From Candidatus Parcubacteria bacterium (GTDB lineage Bacteria; Patescibacteriota; Minisyncoccia; 2-02-FULL-40-12; GWA2-44-9): a stretch of 7,225 nucleotides of DNA. Position 1 is the first letter of the stretch. The number at the start of each line of letters is the position of its first letter. Below the pieces are notes generated by a model that did no database searches, was not told the origin of the DNA, and was given only the letters and a program-made list of their open reading frames with translations. Below are positions 1 to 5,156 of this stretch, one piece after another. The stretch is from contig JAIFWG010000031.1 of the NCBI GenBank assembly GCA_019662005.1, positions 1 to 7,225 of the forward strand, in the 5' to 3' direction. The translations under genes were made by a program, and so were the position numbers.

Positions 1-207
1 AACTCAGCTTCAGACCACCAAATGCAAAATGCAGTAGAATTTTCTAAACATGGCGCATCTCTTGTTGAAGAAGCAAATATGACCCCGCACATTATACTAA
101 ACCAGGTTCAATCTCTGATAAATCACAGCAGTGAAGCGAGCTCTCGCATAAAAACATTTGCCAAACCAGATGCAGCAAGTAATATTGCTTCAGCATTACT
201 CTCATGA
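1..207 (+). CDS. murG: MurG, C-terminal fragment (lipid II-forming GlcNAc transferase), 5' end outside window
   Basis: The frame is open from base 1 and ends at the TGA at 205-207, giving 68 residues; the gene runs off the left edge, so the ATG at 22 is an internal methionine rather than the start. MurG transfers GlcNAc from UDP-GlcNAc to lipid I on the inner membrane face, making the peptidoglycan precursor lipid II. The visible part matches the end of the GT-B C-terminal domain. It begins with NSASDHQMQNA, equivalent to the family's 'A-x-DHQ-x-x-NA' substrate-site segment. It continues with the 'GASLVEEANMTP' strand-turn-helix and ends in the typical '...KPDAASNIASALL' tail. The stop overlaps the holB start (ATGA), which implies translational coupling. 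The identification rests on a short but characteristic tail; a related GT-B glycosyltransferase is the only real alternative. Confidence 0.85.
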   Translation, partial: NSASDHQMQNAVEFSKHGASLVEEANMTPHIILNQVQSLINHSSEASSRIKTFAKPDAASNIASALLS

Positions 208-1052
208 CCTGGAATACAATTGGTTTCAGTCAGCAAAAAAAATACTTTGAGAAACTAATCAAAGAAGAAAGCCTTTCTCACGCATACCTACTTACTGGAC
301 CCGAGATGATCGGGAAACTTATGTTAGCAAAAGAAATAACGGCCAAGGCTAATAGTCGAGAGTTAGAAAACAACCCCGATGTTACAATCGTTGCTCCTAG
401 AGTAGAAGAAGGAGAAACAAAAATCTATATCGAAGACATACGCGATGTTAAAAGTTTCTTATCTCTAAAACCTTATTTTGGTCCTTATAAGTTTGTAATT
501 ATAAATGACGCAGATCGCTTAACGCCAGAAGCCTCAAACGGTCTCCTGAAAGCTCTTGAGGAACCGAACCCCAAGTCGGTGCTAATTTTAATTACCAACA
601 AACCAAAACAATTGCTTTCAACTATTCAGTCTCGATGCCAAGAGGTTTCGTTTCAATCTCATGACTCAAAAACCATAAGTGAATTTTTGGCAGAGAAGAA
701 GATTAAAAAAGAAGACCTGGTTTTGTTAACTGCCATGGCTCAAGGCCGTATCGGCTGGCTCAACCAAATTCTAGAATCTAAAGAAATTACAAAATTAAGA
801 TCTTCAGTTGAGGAATTTCAAAAAGTCTTGAATGGGGGACTTACCGACCGAATGCTTTATGCAAAAAAAATATTTGAGAATGAAAGTTATCCAAGAGTAA
901 TTGCCAGCTGGATTTATTGGGCCTATGCCAACAAATCAACGCTTCCCAATTCTTCTGCCACTCTTGGTCAGCTTTCTCGTCTCCACTCTTTGATTAATCA
1001 GCCGCAGCTCAATCACCGTCTTTTGTTAGAAAACACTCTCATAAATTTGTAA
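204..1052 (+). CDS. holB: DNA polymerase III delta' subunit-like clamp-loader protein
   Basis: A 282-residue AAA+ family protein that would act in the clamp-loader complex placing the sliding clamp on primed DNA. Visible landmarks in order: an N-terminal 'SHAYLLTGPEMIGK' P-loop region (residues 25-38); a 'YIEDIRDVKSFLSLKPYFGPYKFVIINDADRLT' region (75-107), covering the helix before and the strand of the Walker B-like site; 'NGLLKALEEP' (112-121); and the SRC motif at 143-145, which supplies the arginine finger. The P-loop ends in GKL rather than GKT/S, and the Walker B position reads NDAD, so ATP hydrolysis is unlikely, as is usual for delta'. The zinc module between P-loop and Walker B is absent: only about 20 residues lie there and the only cysteine is the SRC one. 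The C-terminal half is weakly conserved helical sequence, as expected for the collar domain. No Shine-Dalgarno precedes the ATG, which overlaps the murG stop. A DnaX-like protein is excluded by the defective P-loop and short length. Confidence 0.85.
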   Translation: MTWNTIGFSQQKKYFEKLIKEESLSHAYLLTGPEMIGKLMLAKEITAKANSRELENNPDVTIVAPRVEEGETKIYIEDIRDVKSFLSLKPYFGPYKFVIINDADRLTPEASNGLLKALEEPNPKSVLILITNKPKQLLSTIQSRCQEVSFQSHDSKTISEFLAEKKIKKEDLVLLTAMAQGRIGWLNQILESKEITKLRSSVEEFQKVLNGGLTDRMLYAKKIFENESYPRVIASWIYWAYANKSTLPNSSATLGQLSRLHSLINQPQLNHRLLLENTLINL

Positions 1053-1081
1053 TTGACCGCATAGGAATTTTATGTTATTAA
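1053..1081 (+). promoter_or_regulatory. Possible sigma70-type promoter for the 186-aa membrane protein gene
   Basis: TTGACC (1053-1058) is a 5/6 match to the -35 box. It is followed after 17 bases by TATTAA (1076-1081), a 4/6 match to the -10 box. Transcription would begin near 1088, only about 11 bases before the ATG at 1099. It lies directly after the holB stop, in the only 46-base gap between the two genes. The AT-rich background makes a chance match possible. Confidence 0.4.
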
Positions 1082-1100
1082 ATGCCTAGAGAATAGGCAT
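1082..1100 (+). repeat. Perfect 7-bp inverted repeat (hairpin) covering a start codon
   Basis: ATGCCTA (1082-1088) and TAGGCAT (1094-1100) are exact reverse complements around a 5-base loop, GAGAA. The right arm includes the first two bases of the start codon at 1099-1101. In an RNA reading through from holB, this stem would hide the start site. A transcript from the promoter just upstream would begin around 1088 and lack the left arm. No U-tract follows, so it does not look like a terminator. Confidence 0.5.
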
Positions 1101-1659
1101 GTTCGTGTTCGAATACATAGATGCTTGGGTTCTTTCGTACTTTACTAAATTTAGCCATTGGTTTCAGAGGATGACAGGAAGAACCAACTTCTTTTTGGCG
1201 AAGGTTTTTATTTTTGCTTATGTAATATCAATACTAGTGGGAGCCTTAAATTATTGGTTTCAGATGTTGAATCATCCCACTCCACGGTTTGGCCCAGTTA
1301 TAAAATTTGCCATTGTGTTGTTCTGGATGTGGTACATCTCACGGGATAAAAACCTTCAAGATGAGCACCTCCAAGGAAAACAAACGAAGAATCCTAACGA
1401 GTTGTTTTTCTTTTTAAGGGTTCCGCTGCTAATAGCCAATCTTATCGACCTTCAACTTCAAGCACCTATCTTTTTTGGAGGAAAGAATGTTTCTTTGATT
1501 GATCTATTTTGTTATCTAGAACCTCTATATTTTATTTTGTTTATGTATTTTGATTCTGTAACCCCCCTTCCGCCAGGCAAAAGCAAGGTTCGTGAATGGA
1601 TCGAAGCTTATCAGGCAGGATTCAAGAAGTTGCAACCAATTAAGTCACCAAACAGATAA
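1099..1659 (+). CDS. Unrecognised multi-pass membrane protein, 186 aa
   Basis: I do not recognise a family. The protein is strongly hydrophobic and aromatic-rich. Likely membrane segments are residues about 31-53, 66-80 and 134-150, with a fourth hydrophobic or amphipathic stretch at 101-120. A charged loop (81-100, including RDKNLQDEHLQGKQTKN) separates the second and third. The C-terminal tail (about 155-186) is basic and begins with 'TPLPPGKSK', so it is probably cytoplasmic by the positive-inside rule. The single cysteine (138) makes disulfide or metal chemistry unlikely. An in-frame TAG at 1087-1089 closes off any upstream start. No good Shine-Dalgarno is present, only AGAG at 1088-1091. 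The gene sits alone between a candidate promoter and a GC-rich terminator, so it looks like its own transcription unit. Size and topology could fit an ion-channel-like or envelope protein, but nothing visible supports a specific function. Confidence 0.75.
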   Translation: MFVFEYIDAWVLSYFTKFSHWFQRMTGRTNFFLAKVFIFAYVISILVGALNYWFQMLNHPTPRFGPVIKFAIVLFWMWYISRDKNLQDEHLQGKQTKNPNELFFFLRVPLLIANLIDLQLQAPIFFGGKNVSLIDLFCYLEPLYFILFMYFDSVTPLPPGKSKVREWIEAYQAGFKKLQPIKSPNR

Positions 1660-1679
1660 CCGCGCATCGCGCGGCTTTT
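1660..1679 (+). terminator. Rho-independent terminator after the 186-aa membrane protein gene
   Basis: CCGCGC (1660-1665) pairs perfectly with GCGCGG (1669-1674) around the 3-base loop ATC and is followed by CTTTTAATTT. The hairpin starts immediately after the TAA at 1657-1659. It separates the upstream gene from the frr promoter, whose -35 box begins only 9 bases beyond the stem. Confidence 0.8.
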
Positions 1680-1682
1680 AAT

Positions 1683-1710
1683 TTGAAATTTTTTATAAAA
1701 ATGGTATAGT
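1683..1710 (+). promoter_or_regulatory. Strong extended -10 promoter of the frr operon, leaderless-like
   Basis: TTGAAA (1683-1688) is separated by 16 bases from TATAGT (1705-1710), and TG at 1702-1703 gives the extended -10 motif TGnTATAGT. Start sites normally fall about 7 bases beyond the -10 box, i.e. near 1717. This coincides with the tandem ATGATG at 1715-1720, so the frr mRNA is predicted to have little or no 5' leader. It follows a terminator directly, which supports a new transcription unit here. Confidence 0.7.
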
Positions 1711-1714
1711 CCTA

Positions 1715-2275
1715 ATGATGTATAAAGACCATATTAACCAAAAGAAAAAGGACTTTGACGCGGTATTGGAGTTTGCTAAAAATGAAGCAGCTTCAATAAG
1801 AACCGGCCGTGCCAACCCTATTATGGTAGAAGATATCCCCGCTGAATATATGGGTTCTCGTTTGACCATAAAAGAGCTTGCCAGCATTACTACTCCAGAA
1901 CCTCGAGTGTTAGTTATTCAGCCCTGGGATCCAGGAGCTCTTTCTGCGATTGAAAAAGGAATAAGAGAAAGCGGCCTAGGATTAAATCCAACCAATGATG
2001 GTAAATCTGTGCGTTTAACTATTCCGCCATTAACCGAAGAGCGCCGCAAAGAATTTATTAAACTTCTTAACCAAAAGATGGAAGAAGCCCGCATTCGAAT
2101 TCGAAATGTAAGAGAGGATGTTTTGAAAAAGGTTCAGTCTGAAGTAAAAGCTAAAACCGCCCGCGAAGACGAAGTTTTTAGAGCTAAAGACGAACTTCAG
2201 AAGATAGTAGACGATCTTCACAAAAAAATAGACGAACTAATCAAAAAGAAAGAGCAGGAGTTAATGACTAGCTAA
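1715..2275 (+). CDS. frr: Ribosome recycling factor
   Basis: A 186-residue protein, full length for the family (about 185), which with EF-G splits post-termination ribosomes in the cytoplasm. The layout is standard: an N-terminal helix of the three-helix bundle (residues 1-27); 'RTGRANPIMVEDI' (29-41); the beta domain with 'LTIKELASITTPEPRVLVIQPWD' (50-72) and 'GLNPTNDGKSVRLTIPPLTEERRKE' (89-113); and two long C-terminal helices with the conserved 'ARIRIRNVRED' arginine cluster (125-135). Two adjacent in-frame ATGs (1715 and 1718) are possible starts; the second lies at the predicted transcription start, and both lack a Shine-Dalgarno. The stop overlaps the next start by one base (TAATG). In many bacteria frr lies beside pyrH, uppS, cdsA, dxr, rseP and proS; here only rseP and proS follow. 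Confidence 0.97.
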   Translation: MMYKDHINQKKKDFDAVLEFAKNEAASIRTGRANPIMVEDIPAEYMGSRLTIKELASITTPEPRVLVIQPWDPGALSAIEKGIRESGLGLNPTNDGKSVRLTIPPLTEERRKEFIKLLNQKMEEARIRIRNVREDVLKKVQSEVKAKTAREDEVFRAKDELQKIVDDLHKKIDELIKKKEQELMTS

Positions 2276-3357
2276 TGTTTACCGCTATTATATTTATTGC
2301 AGTTATTGGAGTATTGGTGCTTGTCCATGAGTTCGGACATTTTTTGTTTGCTAAAAGAGCGGGAATGAAAGTAGAAGAATTTGGTTTTGGTTTTCCGCCT
2401 CGCCTCGTTAGCTTCAAAAAGGGCGAGACTCGATATTCATTGAACTGGATTCCTTTTGGCGGATTCGTAAAGATTCTTGGTGAAGACGGAGATGAGCGCG
2501 GTCCTCGCAGCTTTGCTTCTGCTCCTTTTGGGCAGCGCATGATGGTAATCGTGGCTGGAGTAGCAATGAACTTCTTGCTGGCCGCTCTATTATTAGTAAT
2601 TGTTAATTTCTTTGGCCTAAGAATAGGATTAGCAGAAGATAAAACAGCAGGTGCCACAAACTTACAAGTGCAGGTCATAGATGTTTCGAAAGACAGCCCG
2701 GCTTATACCGCAGGACTGCAGCCGCTTGATGCCATTGTTGGATATACTCAAGATGGACAGAGTATCAAGATTAGCAGCACAAAAGATGTGCAGCGAATTA
2801 CTGGTGAGCATCTAGGACAGCCCTTGAGCCTCCAGATTGGCCGTGGCGGAGAGATAAAGGTCATAACAGTTACTCCTCGCATTAACCCTCCAGAAGGCCA
2901 AGGCGCTCTTGGTATTTCTTTAGCTCTTACTGGTGTAGTTACATATCCATGGTATGAATCAATTTGGCGAGGCGTTTTTGACGCTATAGTTCTGACCTGG
3001 GCTACGATCCAAGGCTACTATACGCTTTTGAAAACCTTATTTGTGCATGGTAAGCTGATGGCAGAGGTTTCGGGACCAATCGGCATCGCGAGCCTTACTG
3101 GCCAAGCTGCCAGAGTTGGTATTAATTATTTGCTGCAATTTGTGGCAATGATTTCTATAAACCTTGCTGTATTGAATATTATTCCATTTCCAGCTCTTGA
3201 TGGAGGCCGCGGATTAATTTTAATCGTCGAAAAGCTCAAAGGTTCACCAGTTCACAAAAAAACCGAGATGCTTGTGAACATGGTCGGGTTTTATGCATTA
3301 ATCATGTTAATGCTCTATATTACATATAAAGATATTTCTAAATTCTTCTATAAATGA
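2275..3357 (+). CDS. rseP: RseP-like site-2 intramembrane zinc metalloprotease
   Basis: A 360-residue M50 protease that cuts membrane-anchored substrates (anti-sigma factors, leftover signal peptides) within the bilayer. The zinc site HEFGH (residues 18-22, His18, Glu19, His22) lies in the first transmembrane helix. 'WIPFGGFVKILGEDGDE' (58-74) is the conserved membrane-associated beta region. 'AGVAMNFLLAALLLVIV' (94-110) is the second membrane helix. A single PDZ domain spans about 128-200, with 'DSPAYTAGLQPLDAIVGY'. 'SGPIGIA' (266-272) precedes the third helix, which carries the zinc ligand motif 'NIIPFPALDGGR' (301-312, Asp309); a last helix ends near 350. One PDZ rather than the two of E. 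coli resembles Gram-positive members. AGGAG (2256-2260) lies 14 bases upstream, rather far, and the start overlaps the frr stop, so coupled translation is likely. Substrates cannot be inferred; no sigma/anti-sigma pair is in the window. Confidence 0.95.
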   Translation: MFTAIIFIAVIGVLVLVHEFGHFLFAKRAGMKVEEFGFGFPPRLVSFKKGETRYSLNWIPFGGFVKILGEDGDERGPRSFASAPFGQRMMVIVAGVAMNFLLAALLLVIVNFFGLRIGLAEDKTAGATNLQVQVIDVSKDSPAYTAGLQPLDAIVGYTQDGQSIKISSTKDVQRITGEHLGQPLSLQIGRGGEIKVITVTPRINPPEGQGALGISLALTGVVTYPWYESIWRGVFDAIVLTWATIQGYYTLLKTLFVHGKLMAEVSGPIGIASLTGQAARVGINYLLQFVAMISINLAVLNIIPFPALDGGRGLILIVEKLKGSPVHKKTEMLVNMVGFYALIMLMLYITYKDISKFFYK

Positions 3358-4583
3358 AATTTTCCCAACTTTTTAGTAAAACTCTAAGAGAGGCTCCTTC
3401 GGATGAGACAGCCATTAACGCTCAATTTTTAATTAGGGGCGGTTTTATTTCAAAAGTTATGGCCGGGGTCTATGAATATATGCCTCTGGGCCTTCGTGTT
3501 TTAAATAAAGTAAACAATATTATCAGAGAAGAGTTAAACAAAGTCGGAGGCCAAGAACTTTTTATGTCTGTAATGCAAAACAAGGAGACTTGGTCTGCGA
3601 CGGGGCGATGGGATAGTGCCAAAGAAGTGATGTATCAATTCAAAGATGCTGCTAGCAAGGAATATGGTCTAGGCTTTACGCATGAAGAACCTCTTACCGC
3701 AACTGCTAAACATTTTATAAGCTCCTATAAAGATTTGCCAAAAGCTGTGTATCAGATTCAAACTAAATTCAGGAATGAACCTCGAGCTAAATCTGGTCTT
3801 TTGCGAGGAAGGGAATTCCTAATGAAAGATTTATATAGTTTCCACGCTGATCAGGGAGATTTAGATCAATATTATGAAAAGGTAGCCGAAGCCTATGACA
3901 ACATTTTCAGCAGAGCAGGTGTCAAAGCTATTCGCACCTTTGCTTCTGGAGGTCTGTTCTCTAAATATTCTGATGAATTTCAGGTCGTAGCAGATATAGG
4001 CGAAGATATTATTTATGTTAATGAGCAAGAGAATAAGGCCGTTAACAAAGAGGTTTACAATGATGAGGTGCTAACTGATCTTGGGTGGGATAAAAACTCT
4101 CTTACAGAAAAGAAATCTGTTGAGGTTGGAAATATTTTCAAACTTGGAACTAAGTTTTCTGAGCCTCTCGGCTTAACTTTTATGGATAGTAGCGGAAATA
4201 ATAAACCTGTCATAATGGCCTCATATGGTATAGGCCCTGGCCGTTTAATGGGTACTGTGGTTGAAGTTTCTCATGATAGTAAGGGAATAATTTGGCCTGA
4301 AAGCATCGCGCCTTTTAAAGTCCATCTTGTGTCTTTAGATAAAAACAAAGAAGCTGACGAAGTATACACTCAGCTTCAGAGCAAAGGTATTGAAGTATTG
4401 TACGATGATCGAGACGATAAAGCTCCGGGTGAAAAGTTCGCAGATGCAGATTTGATAGGATGTCCCATCAGGATTGTTGTTAGTAAAAAATCTCTAGAGG
4501 AAGGCTCCGTGGAAATCAAAAAAAGATCAGAAACCCAGGCCGGTTTACATAAGATAGATAACTTTTTATCTGCTTTAAATTAA
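3354..4583 (+). CDS. proS: Prolyl-tRNA synthetase, short form lacking the INS editing domain
   Basis: A 409-residue class II aminoacyl-tRNA synthetase that charges tRNA-Pro. Motif 1 lies around 45-85 ('VNNIIREELNKVGGQELFMSVMQNKETW...GRW'). 'THEEPLT' is at 109-115. Motif 2 is at 137-159 ('TKFRNEPRAKSG' to 'GREFLMKD'). The bacterial 'SDEFQVVADIGEDIIY' segment is at 206-221. Motif 3 is at 289-300 (YGIGPGRL, Arg297), followed by 'HDSKGIIWP'. The C-terminal anticodon-binding domain covers about 320-409 and includes 'DDRDDKAPGEKFADADLIGCPIRIVV'. In bacterial-type enzymes of about 570 residues, an editing domain of some 180 residues sits between 'GED' and the 'EVGNIFKLGTK' segment; here only about 40 residues separate them, so post-transfer editing of Ala-tRNA-Pro is absent. 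The start overlaps the rseP stop (ATGA) and no Shine-Dalgarno is visible. The frame is intact, so this is a compact enzyme and not a broken gene. Confidence 0.96.
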   Translation: MKFSQLFSKTLREAPSDETAINAQFLIRGGFISKVMAGVYEYMPLGLRVLNKVNNIIREELNKVGGQELFMSVMQNKETWSATGRWDSAKEVMYQFKDAASKEYGLGFTHEEPLTATAKHFISSYKDLPKAVYQIQTKFRNEPRAKSGLLRGREFLMKDLYSFHADQGDLDQYYEKVAEAYDNIFSRAGVKAIRTFASGGLFSKYSDEFQVVADIGEDIIYVNEQENKAVNKEVYNDEVLTDLGWDKNSLTEKKSVEVGNIFKLGTKFSEPLGLTFMDSSGNNKPVIMASYGIGPGRLMGTVVEVSHDSKGIIWPESIAPFKVHLVSLDKNKEADEVYTQLQSKGIEVLYDDRDDKAPGEKFADADLIGCPIRIVVSKKSLEEGSVEIKKRSETQAGLHKIDNFLSALN

Positions 4584-4733
4584 ATGAAACACCTTATTAT
4601 TTTTGCAGTGATATTTTTGCCAGCTCTCTTTCAGCTTATTGTGGGAAGCGTTTTGGATATGGGTGGACTTTGGCTCTACTATTTTGCGGCCATTGGAGCG
4701 CTAGTATATCTGCAACAGCGCAAAGTTAATTGA
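4584..4733 (+). CDS. Small two-helix membrane protein, 49 aa, unrecognised
   Basis: The ATG directly follows the proS stop with no gap (TAA at 4581-4583, ATG at 4584-4586), and the frame ends at TGA 4731-4733. The protein starts with 'MKHLIIFAVIFLPALFQLIV', one hydrophobic helix (about 4-24) containing a proline. A short 'DMGG' turn (25-28) follows, then a second helix 'LWLYYFAAIGALVYL' (29-43) and a basic tail 'QQRKVN'. This gives a plausible hairpin with both ends cytoplasmic. No Shine-Dalgarno is present, but exact abutment favours translation by termination-reinitiation from proS. I do not recognise the family. Its presence fits the gene packing of the rest of the operon, and without it there would be a 190-base gap. 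The short length means a chance ORF cannot be excluded. Confidence 0.6.
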   Translation: MKHLIIFAVIFLPALFQLIVGSVLDMGGLWLYYFAAIGALVYLQQRKVN

Positions 4734-4757
4734 CGCCCTCTGCTGCTTTGATAAAAA
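4730..4757 (+). promoter_or_regulatory. Possible promoter for the 101-aa protein gene
   Basis: TTGACG (4730-4735, 5/6 to the -35 box) overlaps the stop of the 49-aa ORF. After 16 bases comes TAAAAA (4752-4757), preceded by TG at 4749-4750, an extended -10 arrangement. The start would fall near 4764, inside the hairpin that follows, about 12 bases before the ATG at 4776. The -10 match is weak and lies in an A-run, so this is tentative. Confidence 0.3.
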
Positions 4758-4774
4758 AGAGTATAGCTCTTTTT
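4754..4774 (+). terminator. Hairpin with A/T arms, probable terminator of the frr-rseP-proS unit
   Basis: AAAAAGAG (4754-4761) pairs perfectly with CTCTTTTT (4767-4774) around the loop TATAG. The second arm doubles as a U-tract, giving a short terminator that could work in both directions, though with only two G:C pairs beyond the A:U run it may be leaky. It ends one base before the ATG at 4776, so it could instead act as a 5' structure on the downstream gene. Confidence 0.5.
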
Positions 4775-4775
4775 A

Positions 4776-5081
4776 ATGAAACAACTCAAACTTTTAGAAG
4801 TCTCTAGTTCAGTTATCGAAGTAACATCAAATGGGCCAAGATTAAAGATAGTTCCCTGGGATCTTCGTAACAAAATCAAGCTGGCAATTTCATACCATCC
4901 TTCACGAGATGGCTCAAAGCTGGTGCAGCTTTTTATGCAATGGTCTCCGCCTAATAGCGTGTGCACCCAAGAGGATCTAAAGGAATTCCTGGATCTTTTT
5001 ATCCAAGCTGGGAAAAGTGCTCTTGTCCCTAAACTAATAGAAAAGATCAGAAACGACAGTGATCAAGCGGCTGTAGCCTAA
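4776..5081 (+). CDS. Unrecognised small soluble protein, 101 aa
   Basis: I do not recognise a family. The N-terminal half reads as alternating beta strands ('LKLLEVSSSVIEVTSNGPRLKIVPWD', 4-29, then 'IKLAISYHP', 34-42, and 'KLVQLFMQWSPP', 48-59). The C-terminal half is helical ('TQEDLKEFLDLFIQAGKSALVPKLIEKIRND', 64-94). There is no signal peptide or membrane segment. It has one cysteine (63) and no obvious catalytic motif. The coding frame is intact and ends at TAA 5079-5081, inside the left arm of a terminator hairpin. Hairpins bracket the gene on both sides, so it may be transcribed alone. No Shine-Dalgarno precedes the ATG. The mixed beta-alpha pattern could suit a small binding or regulatory domain, but this is not evidence of function. 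It is a credible real gene because it fills the gap exactly between proS/49-aa ORF and mreB. Confidence 0.7.
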   Translation: MKQLKLLEVSSSVIEVTSNGPRLKIVPWDLRNKIKLAISYHPSRDGSKLVQLFMQWSPPNSVCTQEDLKEFLDLFIQAGKSALVPKLIEKIRNDSDQAAVA

Positions 5082-5098
5082 AAAGCGTGCCGCTTTTT
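5080..5098 (+). terminator. Compact bidirectional-type terminator after the 101-aa gene
   Basis: AAAAAGCG (5080-5087) pairs perfectly with CGCTTTTT (5091-5098) around the 3-base loop TGC; the last arm supplies the U-tract. The stop codon at 5079-5081 runs into the left arm. It separates the gene from the mreB promoter region. Confidence 0.7.
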
Positions 5099-5101
5099 GA
5101 T

Positions 5102-5110
5102 TTATCCACA
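5102..5110 (+). promoter_or_regulatory. Perfect consensus DnaA-box sequence upstream of mreB
   Basis: TTATCCACA matches the high-affinity DnaA box consensus TTATNCACA at every position. It lies 4 bases after the terminator and 19 bases before the -35 box of the mreB promoter. I saw only this one copy in the intergenic region, so it is not an origin array. It may be a regulatory site or a chance 9-mer. Confidence 0.4.
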
Positions 5111-5128
5111 CATTATAGACCTTTTTCT

Positions 5129-5156
5129 TTGAATCGTGAGAGGACTCTGTTATGGT
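5129..5156 (+). promoter_or_regulatory. Extended -10 promoter of the mreBCD operon
   Basis: TTGAAT (5129-5134) lies 16 bases before TATGGT (5151-5156), with TG at 5148-5149 forming an extended -10 motif. Predicted initiation near 5163 leaves a leader of about 30 bases before the mreB ATG, with no Shine-Dalgarno in it. The geometry (16-base spacer and TG) is the same as in the frr promoter of this window. Confidence 0.55.

Noticed and set aside
235..870. Two A8 runs in holB (235-242 and 863-870) as possible programmed slippage sites
   Set aside because: The zero frame is open throughout and gives a full-length delta' protein. There is no adjacent stop or structured stimulator like that of dnaX, and A-runs are common in AT-rich lysine codons.
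1158..1349. 63-codon frame inside the 186-aa membrane protein gene
   Set aside because: It is an alternative-frame shadow; the host frame has a coherent membrane-protein pattern and bounded start and stop.
1693..2221. Minus-strand open frames opposite the frr region
   Set aside because: They are antisense shadows of a firmly identified frr gene, with low-complexity hydrophobic or serine-rich translations.
2268..2678. 136-codon minus-strand open frame opposite rseP
   Set aside because: It is fully antisense to the conserved N-terminal half of rseP, and its proline/lysine/threonine-rich translation shows no domain.
4679..4966. 95-codon open frame on the minus strand
   Set aside because: It lies antisense across the 49-aa ORF end, the hairpin and the 101-aa gene, has a composition without recognisable domains, and would read through the terminator-like hairpin.
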